A DNA stretch of 64,000 nucleotides from Anticarsia gemmatalis (Eukaryota > Arthropoda > Insecta > Lepidoptera > Erebidae). Of this stretch, positions 36,476 to 47,563 are shown in pieces. The position numbers and the translations under genes were made by a program. The notes beneath the pieces are model-generated. The model had not been told where the DNA came from and made no database searches. It saw only the letters and a list, made by a program, of their open reading frames with translations. The stretch is from assembly GCF_050436995.1 (NCBI RefSeq), contig NC_134765.1, forward strand, positions 2,817,501-2,881,500. The letters are read 5' to 3'. Position 1 is the first letter of the stretch, and every line of letters starts with the position of its first letter.

Positions 36476-38458
36476 GTAAACAAAACTACGTCTTTAACAT
36501 TTACCCAATCATTGTAATTAACTCTAGAATATAGTTAAAGTATTCAAATATAATCACGTTTATTTAACATCATAATATAGAAAATCAAGCATATTCTTTT
36601 AGAAGATCCAATACTAAATAGTAAAATTATTTATTTAAAAGAAGTAATGATTTAAACCTGGGTAATGAGAGTGTGTTTCCGTAGCCATAAATCACAGCGC
36701 GTTGAAGCAATCACACCTACCGCGTGTTAGGGTTAATTGTTTATATGCGAATTAGGACGCGGCCAGTAAAAAAGCGGGTCTGAGAAGATTCTCAGGCTAA
36801 ATGACTTTCAGATATATCTTAATAAATAGGACGTTTTTGTCAATGGTAGACTATTATTGTATTGTTAGGTAAAGTTATGAGAATTGAAGCAAAGTATTGC
36901 CGAATATGTTACCTTTTTATTAAGCGAGTACACTACACTACTCTATGTTTCGTTCCCTTCTTATATAATAATCTTATAGCATTACTTAGATAAAGCTCTT
37001 TGTTTATAAATACGGTCCCACTGTACACCTAGTTTTTTTCTATCTCTACGTAATATATTTCTTAGCAAACATTTTGATTTTCATCATTGTTCATCATTCA
37101 AATTCATTAAAAGTGACTGTAGTTTCATTCGAACGACATTTTGCTTTATTAGTATAGCATATTGGATATTAAATTCAAGCATTCTATAGCCATTCCTATG
37201 ATTTATCCGCTGTTTTCAGAGTCCGTACAGGTCGTATGACCTTTAGCCAGATCCCTGACTTTCAACAGTAGTGATACACAAACAATAAGTGCGATATCAC
37301 ACAGCAATTAAACGATTACGATCGTTTTAATTTATCAAACAATACAGGAATTATGTTTGAATAGAAACAGATATGATACGTTATCTAACTTTAATATTAT
37401 ATTATGTTTGTGAGTCAATGGTTAAGGTTAACAATGCTTAGTCATTGGGGGTAGTGAGTTCGATTCCCTATCAACAAAATTTTGTGCTCTATCTACAAGT
37501 AGTGATTCCTGTCGGTTTTGCTAATTTTTGTCCTAATTTCGTATTTATAAAGTTTATAGCCTGTTTTCTGCCAATTTAATTAAACGTTATCTTTAAAATT
37601 AAATTAAATGGCAAAATTTTAGGATAAGAAATCGATTAATTATTAAATCAAGGCGCCTCTGGTTTTGCACACTAATAATTTAAGACATAACTCTAGTCCT
37701 TGTGACTTGCCGGTAGCACCTTTGAATCCCTTCTTATGAACACAATGTTATGTAATCCATAATTTCACATTTTCAACGTATAATAACGTAAATCAAAATA
37801 AAATTATTACACGAACATGCTCGAAATAATCTCCACATCAGCACTATCTGTTATTCCCCTGGTTACAATGATAAACAATATAAAATGCATTACAGCGAGT
37901 TTTACAATAACGTTCGCAATACTTGCTCTTGTCGGCGGCTGATACGCTTACCGTGATTGTATTGTGATTGTAAACTTAGGTACTTGGACCACTGGGCAAA
38001 GATAAATATAGAGTGCTACCAAAATTGGAAAAAAAATTGGTAATTTTATTAGTTTCGTACGATGATTAGGTACGTTTTGAATGTCCGAGTAGTTCTTGTC
38101 TCTATAAAAAACCACGGTCGTTGTAATGCGATCGAAACGTCGGGCAGCAAATAAGGTATCCTAACCTTTAAATTTTCAATCGCGTATAAGACCCGTTGCA
38201 TTATAATATTATCTATAAAAATGCTTGTGACAATATTAATATTGTAGTTTCTATGATGAAAATACTAGTACTTATTTTTTAATCAGATATTCAAGTTCAT
38301 TTCAACAGGCTTTTTTGGTCAACAAAAAAGCCAATCGTCAAAACTAAATTATTGTTCTGATTGTATATTTTTAATACAAAATTTTCGGGAGCAGGTTAAG
38401 CTTTAATCCCTTCATTTTGACACGATAACTAATATTTTGCATTTTGAAATATTAAAAT
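36476..38458. other. AT-rich intergenic DNA
   Basis: Apart from the SINE head at 37420, only a GC-richer patch at 36660-36790 (ccataaatcacagcgcgttg; ggacgcggccagtaaaaaag) stands out; possibly regulatory. Confidence 0.45.
37420..37530 (+). mobile_element. SINE head fragment
   Basis: tagtgagttcgattccctat contains a box B (GAGTTCGATTCC). The following aaaattttgtgctctatcta fits a SINE body. Box A is diverged. Confidence 0.45.
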
Positions 38459-39084
38459 AGTAAGGGAACCTGTTGTACCTAGGCCGGTTTTTTAGAAATA
38501 TATTTTTTATTGTGATTTGACGTGCAGCACACAAATCATATTTGCATATTTTGAAATGTCAATTATTTGGGTACTCACCAAAAAAATATCAGAAATGTAT
38601 ATTTAATACTTACATAATATTTTTAAATTTAGAAAAAAATGGGAAATGTGGCCAAGGTACAACATACCCTATGTACCTAGGCCAGTAGTACGTTGTACCT
38701 AGGACACATTGAAATTTGGGGGTAATTTAAGCAAATTATCAAGTTTTGTTAACTAAAATCATTTTATTTGATTTATTACAGTACACAGCATTATTACAGT
38801 ATACAGTATTTAACAAAACATTTTAAAAATTCTCAAATGATCAACATTTAGAAATGATCAAAATTAAAATAATATTCATAGCTATTTTTATGCTTTTCAA
38901 ACAAAATATTTAAACAAAAACAACTAACTTTTTGCCACCGTTTCGTTACATCACATCGCTGCGCCTGCCAAAGTCCATATGTGTATTTTGATGTAAAAAA
39001 AAAAAGAATCTTGTGTCCCAAATCAAAGAAAAAGTTTTCCAAAATCTCACAAAAGACACATGTGGAACTATTTCAGTTTTAGAT

Positions 39085-39233
39085 AGCCCATTTATCGAGA
39101 ATGGCTATAGGCTGTACATCATCACGCTACGACCAATAGGAGCAGAGCAGCAGAAAAAAATGTTATAAAAACGGGGAAAATTTTGACCCATTCTCTCTTA
39201 TGTGACGCAAGCGAAGTTGCGCGGGTCAGCTAG
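39085..39233 (+). mobile_element. Helitron 3' portion nested in the 1.5-kb transposon
   Basis: ctacgaccaataggagcaga ... aaaaacggggaaaattttga, ccattctctcttatgtgacg, CAAGCGAAGTTGC and gcgggtcagCTAG|T at 39230-39233. It has the GC hairpin and terminal CTAG with a T flank. The 5' end is not seen. It inserted after the host transposon, or carried part of it. Confidence 0.75.
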
Positions 39234-39261
39234 TGTAGATATATTATTCAGCCTTGAGCAT

Positions 39262-39429
39262 TTAGTAGAAATCCCAGTACCTCTGTATCTCTGGAACATA
39301 ATAAATTTCTCTGTTCTTGTTAACTTTTTGCGGGGTTTTAATTTTTTCGACAACGTCACTCATCGGGTACAGATTTAAATCCTCTTTTTCAGGCCATTTC
39401 CAGTTTTTAAGTGATTTTTGCATCGATTT
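39262..39429 (-). pseudogene. C-terminal coding remnant of the 1.5-kb transposon
   Basis: After an acceptor (tttattatttcag) the minus strand is open for 55 codons to a TAA: NWKWPEKEDLNLYPMSDVVE, IKTPQKVNKNREIYYVPEIQ, RYWDFY. Charged composition and the preserved frame look like real coding sequence. An upstream noncoding exon with donor GAAAAA|GTAAGT ends at 39753. The first ATG is at 39423-39421. It is probably the end of a transposase or accessory protein whose main part was deleted; the family is not recognised. Confidence 0.5.
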
Positions 39430-39752
39430 CTGAAATAATAAAGATATTTAATTAGGAATATTATTACGTAAATGTGAAATAATTTAATAAAATATTCTCC
39501 TGGCCAAAGTACAACATCCAGGTTGTACCTTGGCCACTGGCCAAGGTACAGCTGATCGACAGTGGCCGAGGTACAACACTACTCCAACTTCACTAAAACG
39601 GTGGATTTTATATAGTTTAGAGTTAAGTATCTCGTAAGTTTTTTATTGTGTTGAGACTTGTAAAATCAAAGAACCGATAGCATATAACAGTTAAGTGACT
39701 ATTAGAAAACTTTTAAAACTATTAGACTACAAAATATATTAGAAATACTTAC

Positions 39753-39880
39753 TTTTTCACACAAAAAAGTTTCAGCGTCGATAACACCAAACACCGGCTT
39801 AATGGCGGTCTGCGACTAACTACACATTGAATAGTCTGTAGTGACGTATCGAATACCGTAAACAGTAGAATTTAGTATCG
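39753..39880 (-). other. probable noncoding first exon of the transposon gene
   Basis: On the minus strand, just inside the right terminal repeat, the sequence ...tggtgttatcgacgctgaaa cttttttgtgtgaaaaa precedes a canonical donor GTAAGTATTT (39752 downward). It carries no long open frame. The upstream edge is approximate. Confidence 0.35.
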
Positions 39881-39950
39881 CGCGAATATATGAAAACGAG
39901 CCCAGTGGCCTAGGTACACATAGTGCCAAGGTACAACAGGTTCCCCTACT

Positions 39951-42004
39951 TAGTTAATTCGAATCTAATGTCAAAATAAGCTTGACACGAAAGTATTTAC
40001 TTTCTTCTCATAAAACTATTCAGGGATCACAAACTTTGACCTACAGAACCCACAATTCCACACATAAATCCGTAATAAGTACCTTCTATCATGTAACACT
40101 TACGTTAGAACATCGTTTGTAACATATTATATGCTAAACCACGCATTTATGCACGTAACATAATTGACCAGAATAAAGCGATATCTTTAGCCTCGCTTGT
40201 TATGGTGCAAGGCCCTAAATGGCGTAGAATTGACTTTATGATATGAAACAATTTAGTTAACAATCCGACCCAACTATGCCTGCGTTTACCAATAAAATAA
40301 TATGCTTACTGCTTGGCTTCTTGTAAATGTTAAGTGAAATAAGTTTGTAAGAATAAAATATTTTTATAACTTTCCATTTTGCTATCAAAACTTACTGGAC
40401 GGTACTTTGCAGGTAATAAGTACCGTTTGATGTATTTTGTACTTCAAAAATTTAACTAAGAAGTTTGAACTTGATACTGTTGGTTATTGGTATTACTTTT
40501 GTCGTGGATCATAAACCCACAACTCATTTCGCATCGCAATTGTAAAGAAGTTGCAAGAATAGCATCTAGTTTCCATATACCTACTTACTTACCTCTAACA
40601 GACTGGCACAGAGGGGTCGTTGGCTTGTCATTCTCTGGTCCAAAATCATATTTTGTCAACATCATCCTAAGGCGTGCTTACCATTAGATCGTAAATACTT
40701 TTCAAAAGACCTTTATTGCGGATATTAAACTAAACAACCCAATAAAAATTCAATAGAATTTCATACCACTATTCCACCGAAACAATAACATTCTCGGAAC
40801 TCGCGCTCCATATAGGCTATAATAATTCCGTATCCATCAAGAGAGGCCTAAATCGTCGGTGTTTGATATTACAGGGAAAGTTTCAAACACCTCGTTAGGT
40901 TGTAACGTAATAATCGCAATTTGCTCTTACCTACGGGCCACACGTCGTGTAATATCCATGATGAGTAACCGTGAAGATAATGTAACAGTTAACAACGATT
41001 TTGTTAGAAATTGTAAGGCTGCTTGGGCTTGATTTTAATATAAAATATAGTGTTCGTAACAGTTTCATGGGTATCTTTTTGATAGTGTTCGTCACAGGTT
41101 TAGGATTCGTATCTTTTTTTAGAATCGTTTAATGTAGAAACCATTTCTTGAAAGCTGTATAAGTTTTACGCAAAAAAAAGTCTTTCATTGATTCATTATG
41201 TTAATAGAGAAACATAAATATTATTGAAGCTTTTTATTTCTGGGAGCTATAAAATAATATGTCTATTACAAAAAAATGCGGCACTTCCTTTTAAAGCTGT
41301 TCTTTCATCTGCTACTAGCATTACGATGTACAATAAACCTTTGTGTAAATAAACAAATATAAGAGAAGCTACTCTACACTTCCTAAGGAATCTTCAAAGC
41401 TCAACTTTCGACGCTCAGTATAGTTTCGGCTGTGCGTTGTCCTACAGTCAATCATTCAGTAACGGAAGAGTTTAATAAATATTTATTGATTTAAAACCTA
41501 AAGTACAAAAAAAGTCTAAATCAATAAAGCATTTAATAGACCTTTAATTCCTCTACTAACCAGCAATGTATCACACGCACAGAGGATAGGGTCGCGAGGT
41601 CGTTAGGACAAAAATAAACAAAACCCTCGTATTGTAGGGTTCATGGAATGTGAAAATAAACAGCGATATGTGCTCTTCAAACACCTGACAGTACCATTAC
41701 CGCGAACTATCGCTGCACACTGCGCCGGCGCAAATATTGTGGACAAAATGTATGGAACAATTACTGTTGATTCTATTATTTGTTTAGTCAATATACTTTT
41801 ACGGCATTTGCAGTTTGCATTGCAAAAACCAAATGATGTCTAAATAAAAGGATATTATTGTGTCCTAGGTTAAGACAGAACCGTTGTATTAACCCTTTTA
41901 TTTAGCTTTAATAATTTGTAAAATATCCGAGCAATCCATTTTTTCATAATATGCAAAAAATATTGTGATAGATATCCTTCAGTGAATGATGAATCAAATA
42001 CATA
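39951..42004. other. intergenic DNA
   Basis: No gene recognised. A moderately GC-rich block at 40790-40960 contains CCATATAGG, one base short of a CArG box. The complementary frames at 41603-41843 have no domain. Confidence 0.45.
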
Positions 42005-42150
42005 ATTTTTATTTTTTTATTTAGACTATTTCTAAGTCCTACTGCAAAGGAAAGGCCTCTTTCAAAACCCTTGATTGATAGTTGCGTCCGGCCACCAATC
42101 CAGAAACGGATTTGGGTCACCCCGACATCTCCATTTGGGCCTTCCCCGAC
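42005..42150. repeat. possible LINE fragment
   Basis: agtcctactgcaaaggaaag gcctctttcaaaacccttga, then gttgcgtccggccaccaatc and ggtcaccccgacatctccat, resemble a widespread lepidopteran non-LTR (CR1/RTE-like) 3' region. No reverse transcriptase is present. The open frame on the minus strand is probably part of this repeat. Confidence 0.4.
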
Positions 42151-43284
42151 ATACAGAATTATATTATTATTCAATAAATTTCTTTTTCGACTATAAGCTT
42201 ATTTTTTGTTCCCTAGTTATAAAGTACCCCCAAAACTGACCACAATTTTATATCCTGCTGGAGCTATCATCTGGCCCACTATGTATCACCTCTCACCGCG
42301 CAGGCGCCGCGCTGACACGCAATTAAATAATGCTCCGAGTGTTCACACTAAATTCAATATCTCGCAGCCGACTCTTTCAGATCTACGAGCATTATGATTC
42401 TAGCACCACTACTAAGAGTAACTTACACGAATTCAATTTAGATACAATCGAATTAAATACGTCTTGAAACTACAAACATTTTTTTATGACATTTAATCAC
42501 ACTACACCGATTAATGAAATACATGCGTTTCACAGCAAACGTGTTTTCCAATTTCATTAATATGGGTGCGATTATATCCTTTAAAACCCTAGAAAATCAA
42601 GGTATAAAACGAAATAAGTACTATATTACGTCTACTCGTATGCTTGATTGACAGCTACAAGGATTAACTTGCAATTCTCACCAACGTTAAACATCTCGAA
42701 ACAATCTTGTACAGTATCCTTGTTTTCATAACCCGTCTTCAACTCTCGAGAACAAATAGTACGTAATTATCGAACGCAATTTAAGAACAGTTGTATGTAA
42801 CAAAACACGCTTTGTTTTCTAGACAGTTCCCACAGGGAAACTAATTGGCTGTCTGTTGGACAAAATATTGTGTTCTCCAACCATTTTTGCATCACTTTAT
42901 ATGCGTTTAAAATTTCAACGAGAAAGCGATCTTTTGAGAAGCTACGACCTACGTGTCGATGGTGATGTTTCTATCTTTATTTGCTGCTTTTTTTATTGTG
43001 AACTGGTTTCAATTACAACGTACGATTGAGATGGTGTAGCAAAATATATTCTTCAACTGTAGTTGGTGATGATATAAACTCGAACCAATATAATGGTCAC
43101 ATAGGAAATGGAGACAAGGTAATAAAGTTTTGGTTCCTAAATAATTGAGATAAGTTTGCTCATGAATTCTTTTGTACAGTTCCATTCAGTGCATTAAGCA
43201 ACGTTTATATGCCTTACACATGTGAGCCGACGAAACGTAGCAAGAAACTCGATATTTTACAGCTCTCTTTTATCAAAAGATACA

Positions 43285-43500
43285 AAATATGACAGCTGTC
43301 AAAATTACCGCCATTTTTCACGCACAAGCACAAGGCCCCAATCAATCAGCCCGCTTCCCAGATCTATAAATTATTTTATTTACTATTCGATTTAACCTGC
43401 ATTAACGGCACTAACACTACCGACATTAGTTAAGTTCAAATGACACGGGCGCATAACTCACGTCATACCGGCCATTACTGTAACTCAAAATGGCGGCCAA
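43285..43500. promoter_or_regulatory. promoter-like region with TGIF and YY1/Pho motifs
   Basis: TGACAGCTGTCA at 43290-43301 is the palindromic TGIF/achintya-type site. Two YY1/Pho-like sites point towards each other: ACCGCCATTTTT (about 43307) and AAAATGGCGGCC (43487-43497). A TATAAA lies between them (43365-43370). A short open frame begins at the second site (ATGGCGGCC...) but stops after 17 codons. No exon could be tied to it. Confidence 0.35.
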
Positions 43501-43560
43501 CTATCAAAGAGAAAGCACGCGAGCTCTCACATCATTCTCTATGGTCTAGTCTATGGCTTG

Positions 43561-46500
43561 CAAAACTGAGTGTAGATTAAAAAGGAGGTAGTAAATGAGA
43601 CTTTATTGTTTATAATTTAGGAGTGATATTAGTTTGGGATTGTTGTAATTTGATTGGTTTTTATGGTCGGGTCCTATGTTAGTAGTACATGGGTTTCAAC
43701 ACTTTAGCAATAGCATTAGATCAGGTATCGTACTTCAGAACTCCAATAAGCAAGAGGTTATAAATTGTTTTATAACACGTTGAACGAAATATTGCGTTAT
43801 CATTATACTTCGTCACTATGTGATGAACGATTATTGGACGTATTATTGATCTCCTACACCAAGATGTGAAAGTTTCGAAACTAATTAATAGTGTAGTTTC
43901 AGTTTAATTTAGAGAACTGTCGAAATTCAAGTTAAAATTGTCTTTTTCTTGGCTCTACCAAGTTCAATACATTTATTAATTCAGTTTCATAGAATAAACA
44001 AGTTATTAATTTTCTTCTGGTGGAGAATATTACTGTGTATTTTATTATTCAAGGATTCCCGTGGCCTCTGATAACACATGCTACTTACCTCTCGTTAATG
44101 GCTTCGTGATTTACCTTTCCACTTGGTGAGAAAGTATTACAAATAGAGCATAACTCGTATTAAGTTTTACCTTGTTGCTCAATCCTTTACATTTTTCAAA
44201 ACATCTCACTTACGTTTTTGGAAAGTTGACAAAGATTGACGGTAATACCCTGTTATACTCCGACAACTTAGAAGAGCGCCTTGGCATACACATGGATATA
44301 TCTTGTATTTTATTTAAAACTCTGTTAACTTACAAAAGAAAATAGCGGTTTTAAATAGACCAGCGAGAGCTAGACATGGCTGCGAATACATCAGCCCGCC
44401 ACAAACCTTGCAACCAAGGCTCTATACGAAGGTGTTAGACTATAGTGCTACTAGCATTTTAAATAAAACACATTATCACTGTATATATTCATCACATTTT
44501 TATATAATCAATAATTCCATTTACAGTAGATTTTTTAAAATAATTACAACATTTATAATGATTAGTGACTTCAAATGGTAACACGCCAAATTCATGGAAT
44601 TTTAAAATTATAGTAGGCCAAAGAATGTCATCTAGACTGCAACTTTTAATAATGAAACAATTATCTGTGTAACTTTGAATAATTATAATTAATATTTAAT
44701 ATTACATTAAATCTCAAATGTTTAATTTATAATAATAAACTTTGAGTATTGTCGCTTAATGCAACATTTTATGAATAGTAAATTTCGAAGGAAATATTTT
44801 ATATTTATTTTGCAAATAAGATTTTGACGCTACTCTATGGTCGCGTTATAGACAATAAATTGACATTTAATGTTTTTAAATTGTCTAACGCAAGCACAGA
44901 TGCCATCACAACCCGTCGTGGGGCATAGAGAATTGTCTCGTGAGACATTGTATAGATACACTTTACCAGGATCGCTATGAGATATCCTATGAGATACTCT
45001 ATGAAATAGATAGAATATAATTTACTACTGTGTGTATAATAGAATTTTGTCTTATATCTTCCCTCTTAAGTCTTGTAGTTAAGTAACTATTAGTAACTAC
45101 ATTGAAAAGACAAGCGATTAGCACAACACCGAATAGTCAAATAATTATAATTCTACAATTCAAATTCTCATCTCAATTATCACACTCGTTTATTTTATAA
45201 AAGAACTAATATTGTCAGTGGCACCTTGATTTGTAACTGCTTACAATTTCACATTGTACCTAAGGAGAAAATACAACCCCATATCATAGATATATTATTT
45301 CTTAAACAAGTATATTGTTTAATTTTAGAGCAAATAAGTTCGTCACTAGAAAGCCTACGAGGCGGTTATATGGCACTCCAACAAAAACTGTAAGCATTTA
45401 CAGTTTTCACACATCGACCAGTACATCATAATACGTACGCTTAAAATTGACATCACAATAAACAATTTTGAATAATCATAATCGCTGTCTTAGAAAATAA
45501 TCTCTATTATTTTGTATAATAATAAAATAATTTACTACTCATATAATTGACGTTAAGCAGCTAAAATATATTAATTTGTGTTTATGCAAATAATTGACTC
45601 CTAAGACGCTATAATCGCTATTGGACATTCAAAATAATTATAATTAATTTGTAATCCTAATTTCATAAGATTCGTGAAATTATATAAATAAGCGAAACTA
45701 ATTTCGTCTAGCATATTTTTCTACAATTCAATTCCATTTCCTACCATTGCTGTATTCTGAATTGGTGTTATACAATGAAGAGAAAACACAAGAAGTTTAG
45801 TTAGATATTAGATAAATATTATGAGTTTTAGAACTATTTTACAATATCAGAAAGATTCCACTACATTTGGAAGATTTATTATATATCTTTGAAACCTACA
45901 CTCGCATTAAAGTATAGATAAATACATAGTATTTTTTATTGACAGATAAATAATATAGAAACAGGACTCTAAATAGTATCTACAAGGCACGCAAATCAAT
46001 GTTTCAGACAGCCAAACCTTTCAATATTAATAATCTATCGGTTATCTTCGATAAAAAAGCAAGAATATATTACCTAAAATGACTCATTTTTATTCTAAAC
46101 CTTGTATAAGTATAGATTATAACTTATGAAATCACTTAAAATTACAGTTATATTTTGTTTCACAACTTTAAGCACGATAATTGGAGTTATAACTGAATAA
46201 TTATATCGAACAGATATTATATTTCGAATAATTATTTATCTAAATTACATTAATATTTTGAATAATTCTATTATTCAAAAGACAACCGAATATATTGTGT
46301 AATATTTCGTTCCTTTTAGAGCCTAGTGTAGTATAATATTAGTAATACGTATGTAATAGATTATAATTATATTTAAATAATTTATTTTTATTAAATCAGC
46401 TTCTCATTTGAAGTGGAACCCAACGGATGCGACGAGTGAATAAATTACATGTATTTTCCTGAAAATAATATGAAATATTAGAAAAACATAATTACAATGA

Positions 46501-47459
46501 AATTAAATGTCAATTATTTACCTCCTACCACCCAGTGCATTAGTTTGAAAGTCAACAACACACGTGAGGATCTGGAACACTCGTACCTATCTTCAAAGAT
46601 GGTTTGAATATTGAAATTACTCTTCTATCTACAGATTCTGTGAACTATATTTGATGTGTTCTTTGTGAGTGATGCCTGTGACTGGTTAGAGAAAACCATG
46701 CGGAATTCAGAAACGATTAAAAAGTGTTTAAGTGTATAACTTTAAACCAGTGTGCAGTGGATTAGAAAAGTTCTACGCCTATCTACTGCTATGTCCACAC
46801 AATACTGGTGTTTGTAAAGTCAGCATGATGTATGAGAATAGTGGGGTGAGACGCAAAATGTATAAAGTCTTCTATGTAATGAGTATACAATTTTTGGTAA
46901 GCGTCCTAAATGTACTGATGTAAGAAGCTGAATTGTAAAAAGAAGAAAAAGTTTGTATGTTTTCAAAGCGTTTTCTGAGGTGGTGTTGCAGTTATAGACG
47001 TAAAAATCCAATGAAACTAACATGAAGGTACTGTGGAACAATATTGTCAATACTAAATCACTAGCTGTTCTTAAGCAAGTATAATAGAGCAGGAGCATTG
47101 GAAACTTCTATTAAAGTACCAATTTCTGCGGATCAAAAGATTGTTTATCCAACGAAGCAAAATTTATAGTCAGTAATTATTTGAAGTGTCATGATGTTAG
47201 TGCTGCTATTAGGCCTGATATTTTTGATTTACAGGGACTTATTACTTTTACCAATTTCGACAACGTCAACAATGATAGACTACATGAAGCCGCTCAAATA
47301 CAGTCCAACATTGAAGACTTACAATTTCAAAAGTCATTTAATAATAATACAAAATTGTACTTACCACATGTATCTACGTTACTACACAAGCACTAAATGC
47401 AAAAGATTAGAAAGAAAGAAGAAGAAAGATATACTATTACTCACAATGGTTAGTAATTG
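43561..47459. other. AT-rich DNA downstream of n-Syb
   Basis: Very AT-rich, especially 44450-46500. It may hold n-Syb 3' untranslated sequence near 47.5-47.1 kb (an ATTAAA signal candidate on the minus strand at about 47342-47337). No gene recognised. Confidence 0.45.
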
Positions 47460-47534
47460 CTGGTATAGTGTTATTGCCAACTACGGCCGGGACTGATGGA
47501 GGGCCGTTCATGGTCGGCGTGCCTCGGTACCGAA

Positions 47535-47563
47535 CTAACCAAACATTTGTTTAATGTTATCAC
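47535..47563 (-). CDS. nSyb: candidate n-Syb terminal exon
   Basis: A good acceptor (ttctgcttacggctgtttgcag) precedes this block 0.89 kb after exon 5. In the phase left by exon 5 it adds GDNIKQMFG and a TAG stop, giving ...GLLFGDNIKQMFG. A GC-rich stretch just downstream (47531-47460) can instead be read from an acceptor at ...GTTTGGTTAG as VRYRGTPTMNGPPSVPAVVG and 13 further residues to a stop; it is Pro-rich like the fly n-Syb tail. I cannot choose between these without RNA data. Confidence 0.4.

Larger units (their letters stand above)
38459..39950. mobile_element. 1.5-kb DNA transposon with arrayed GGCCWAGGTAC motifs
   Basis: Terminal inverted repeats: left agtaaGGGAACCTGTTGTAC plus CTAGGCC; right, reverse complement, agtagGGGAACCTGTTGTAC plus CTTGGCA. 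About nine copies of GTACCTWGGCC, or its complement, cluster within 300 bp of the left end (38475-38700) and towards the right end (39500-39600, 39905-39935). These are probably transposase binding sites. The interior has a minus-strand two-exon gene remnant (39753-39880, 39262-39429) and a nested Helitron end (about 39085-39233). No clear target duplication and no assignable superfamily. Confidence 0.7.

Noticed and set aside
40799..40810. Possible CArG (SRF) box CCATATAGG
   Set aside because: One A/T base short of the CC(A/T)6GG consensus and without supporting context.
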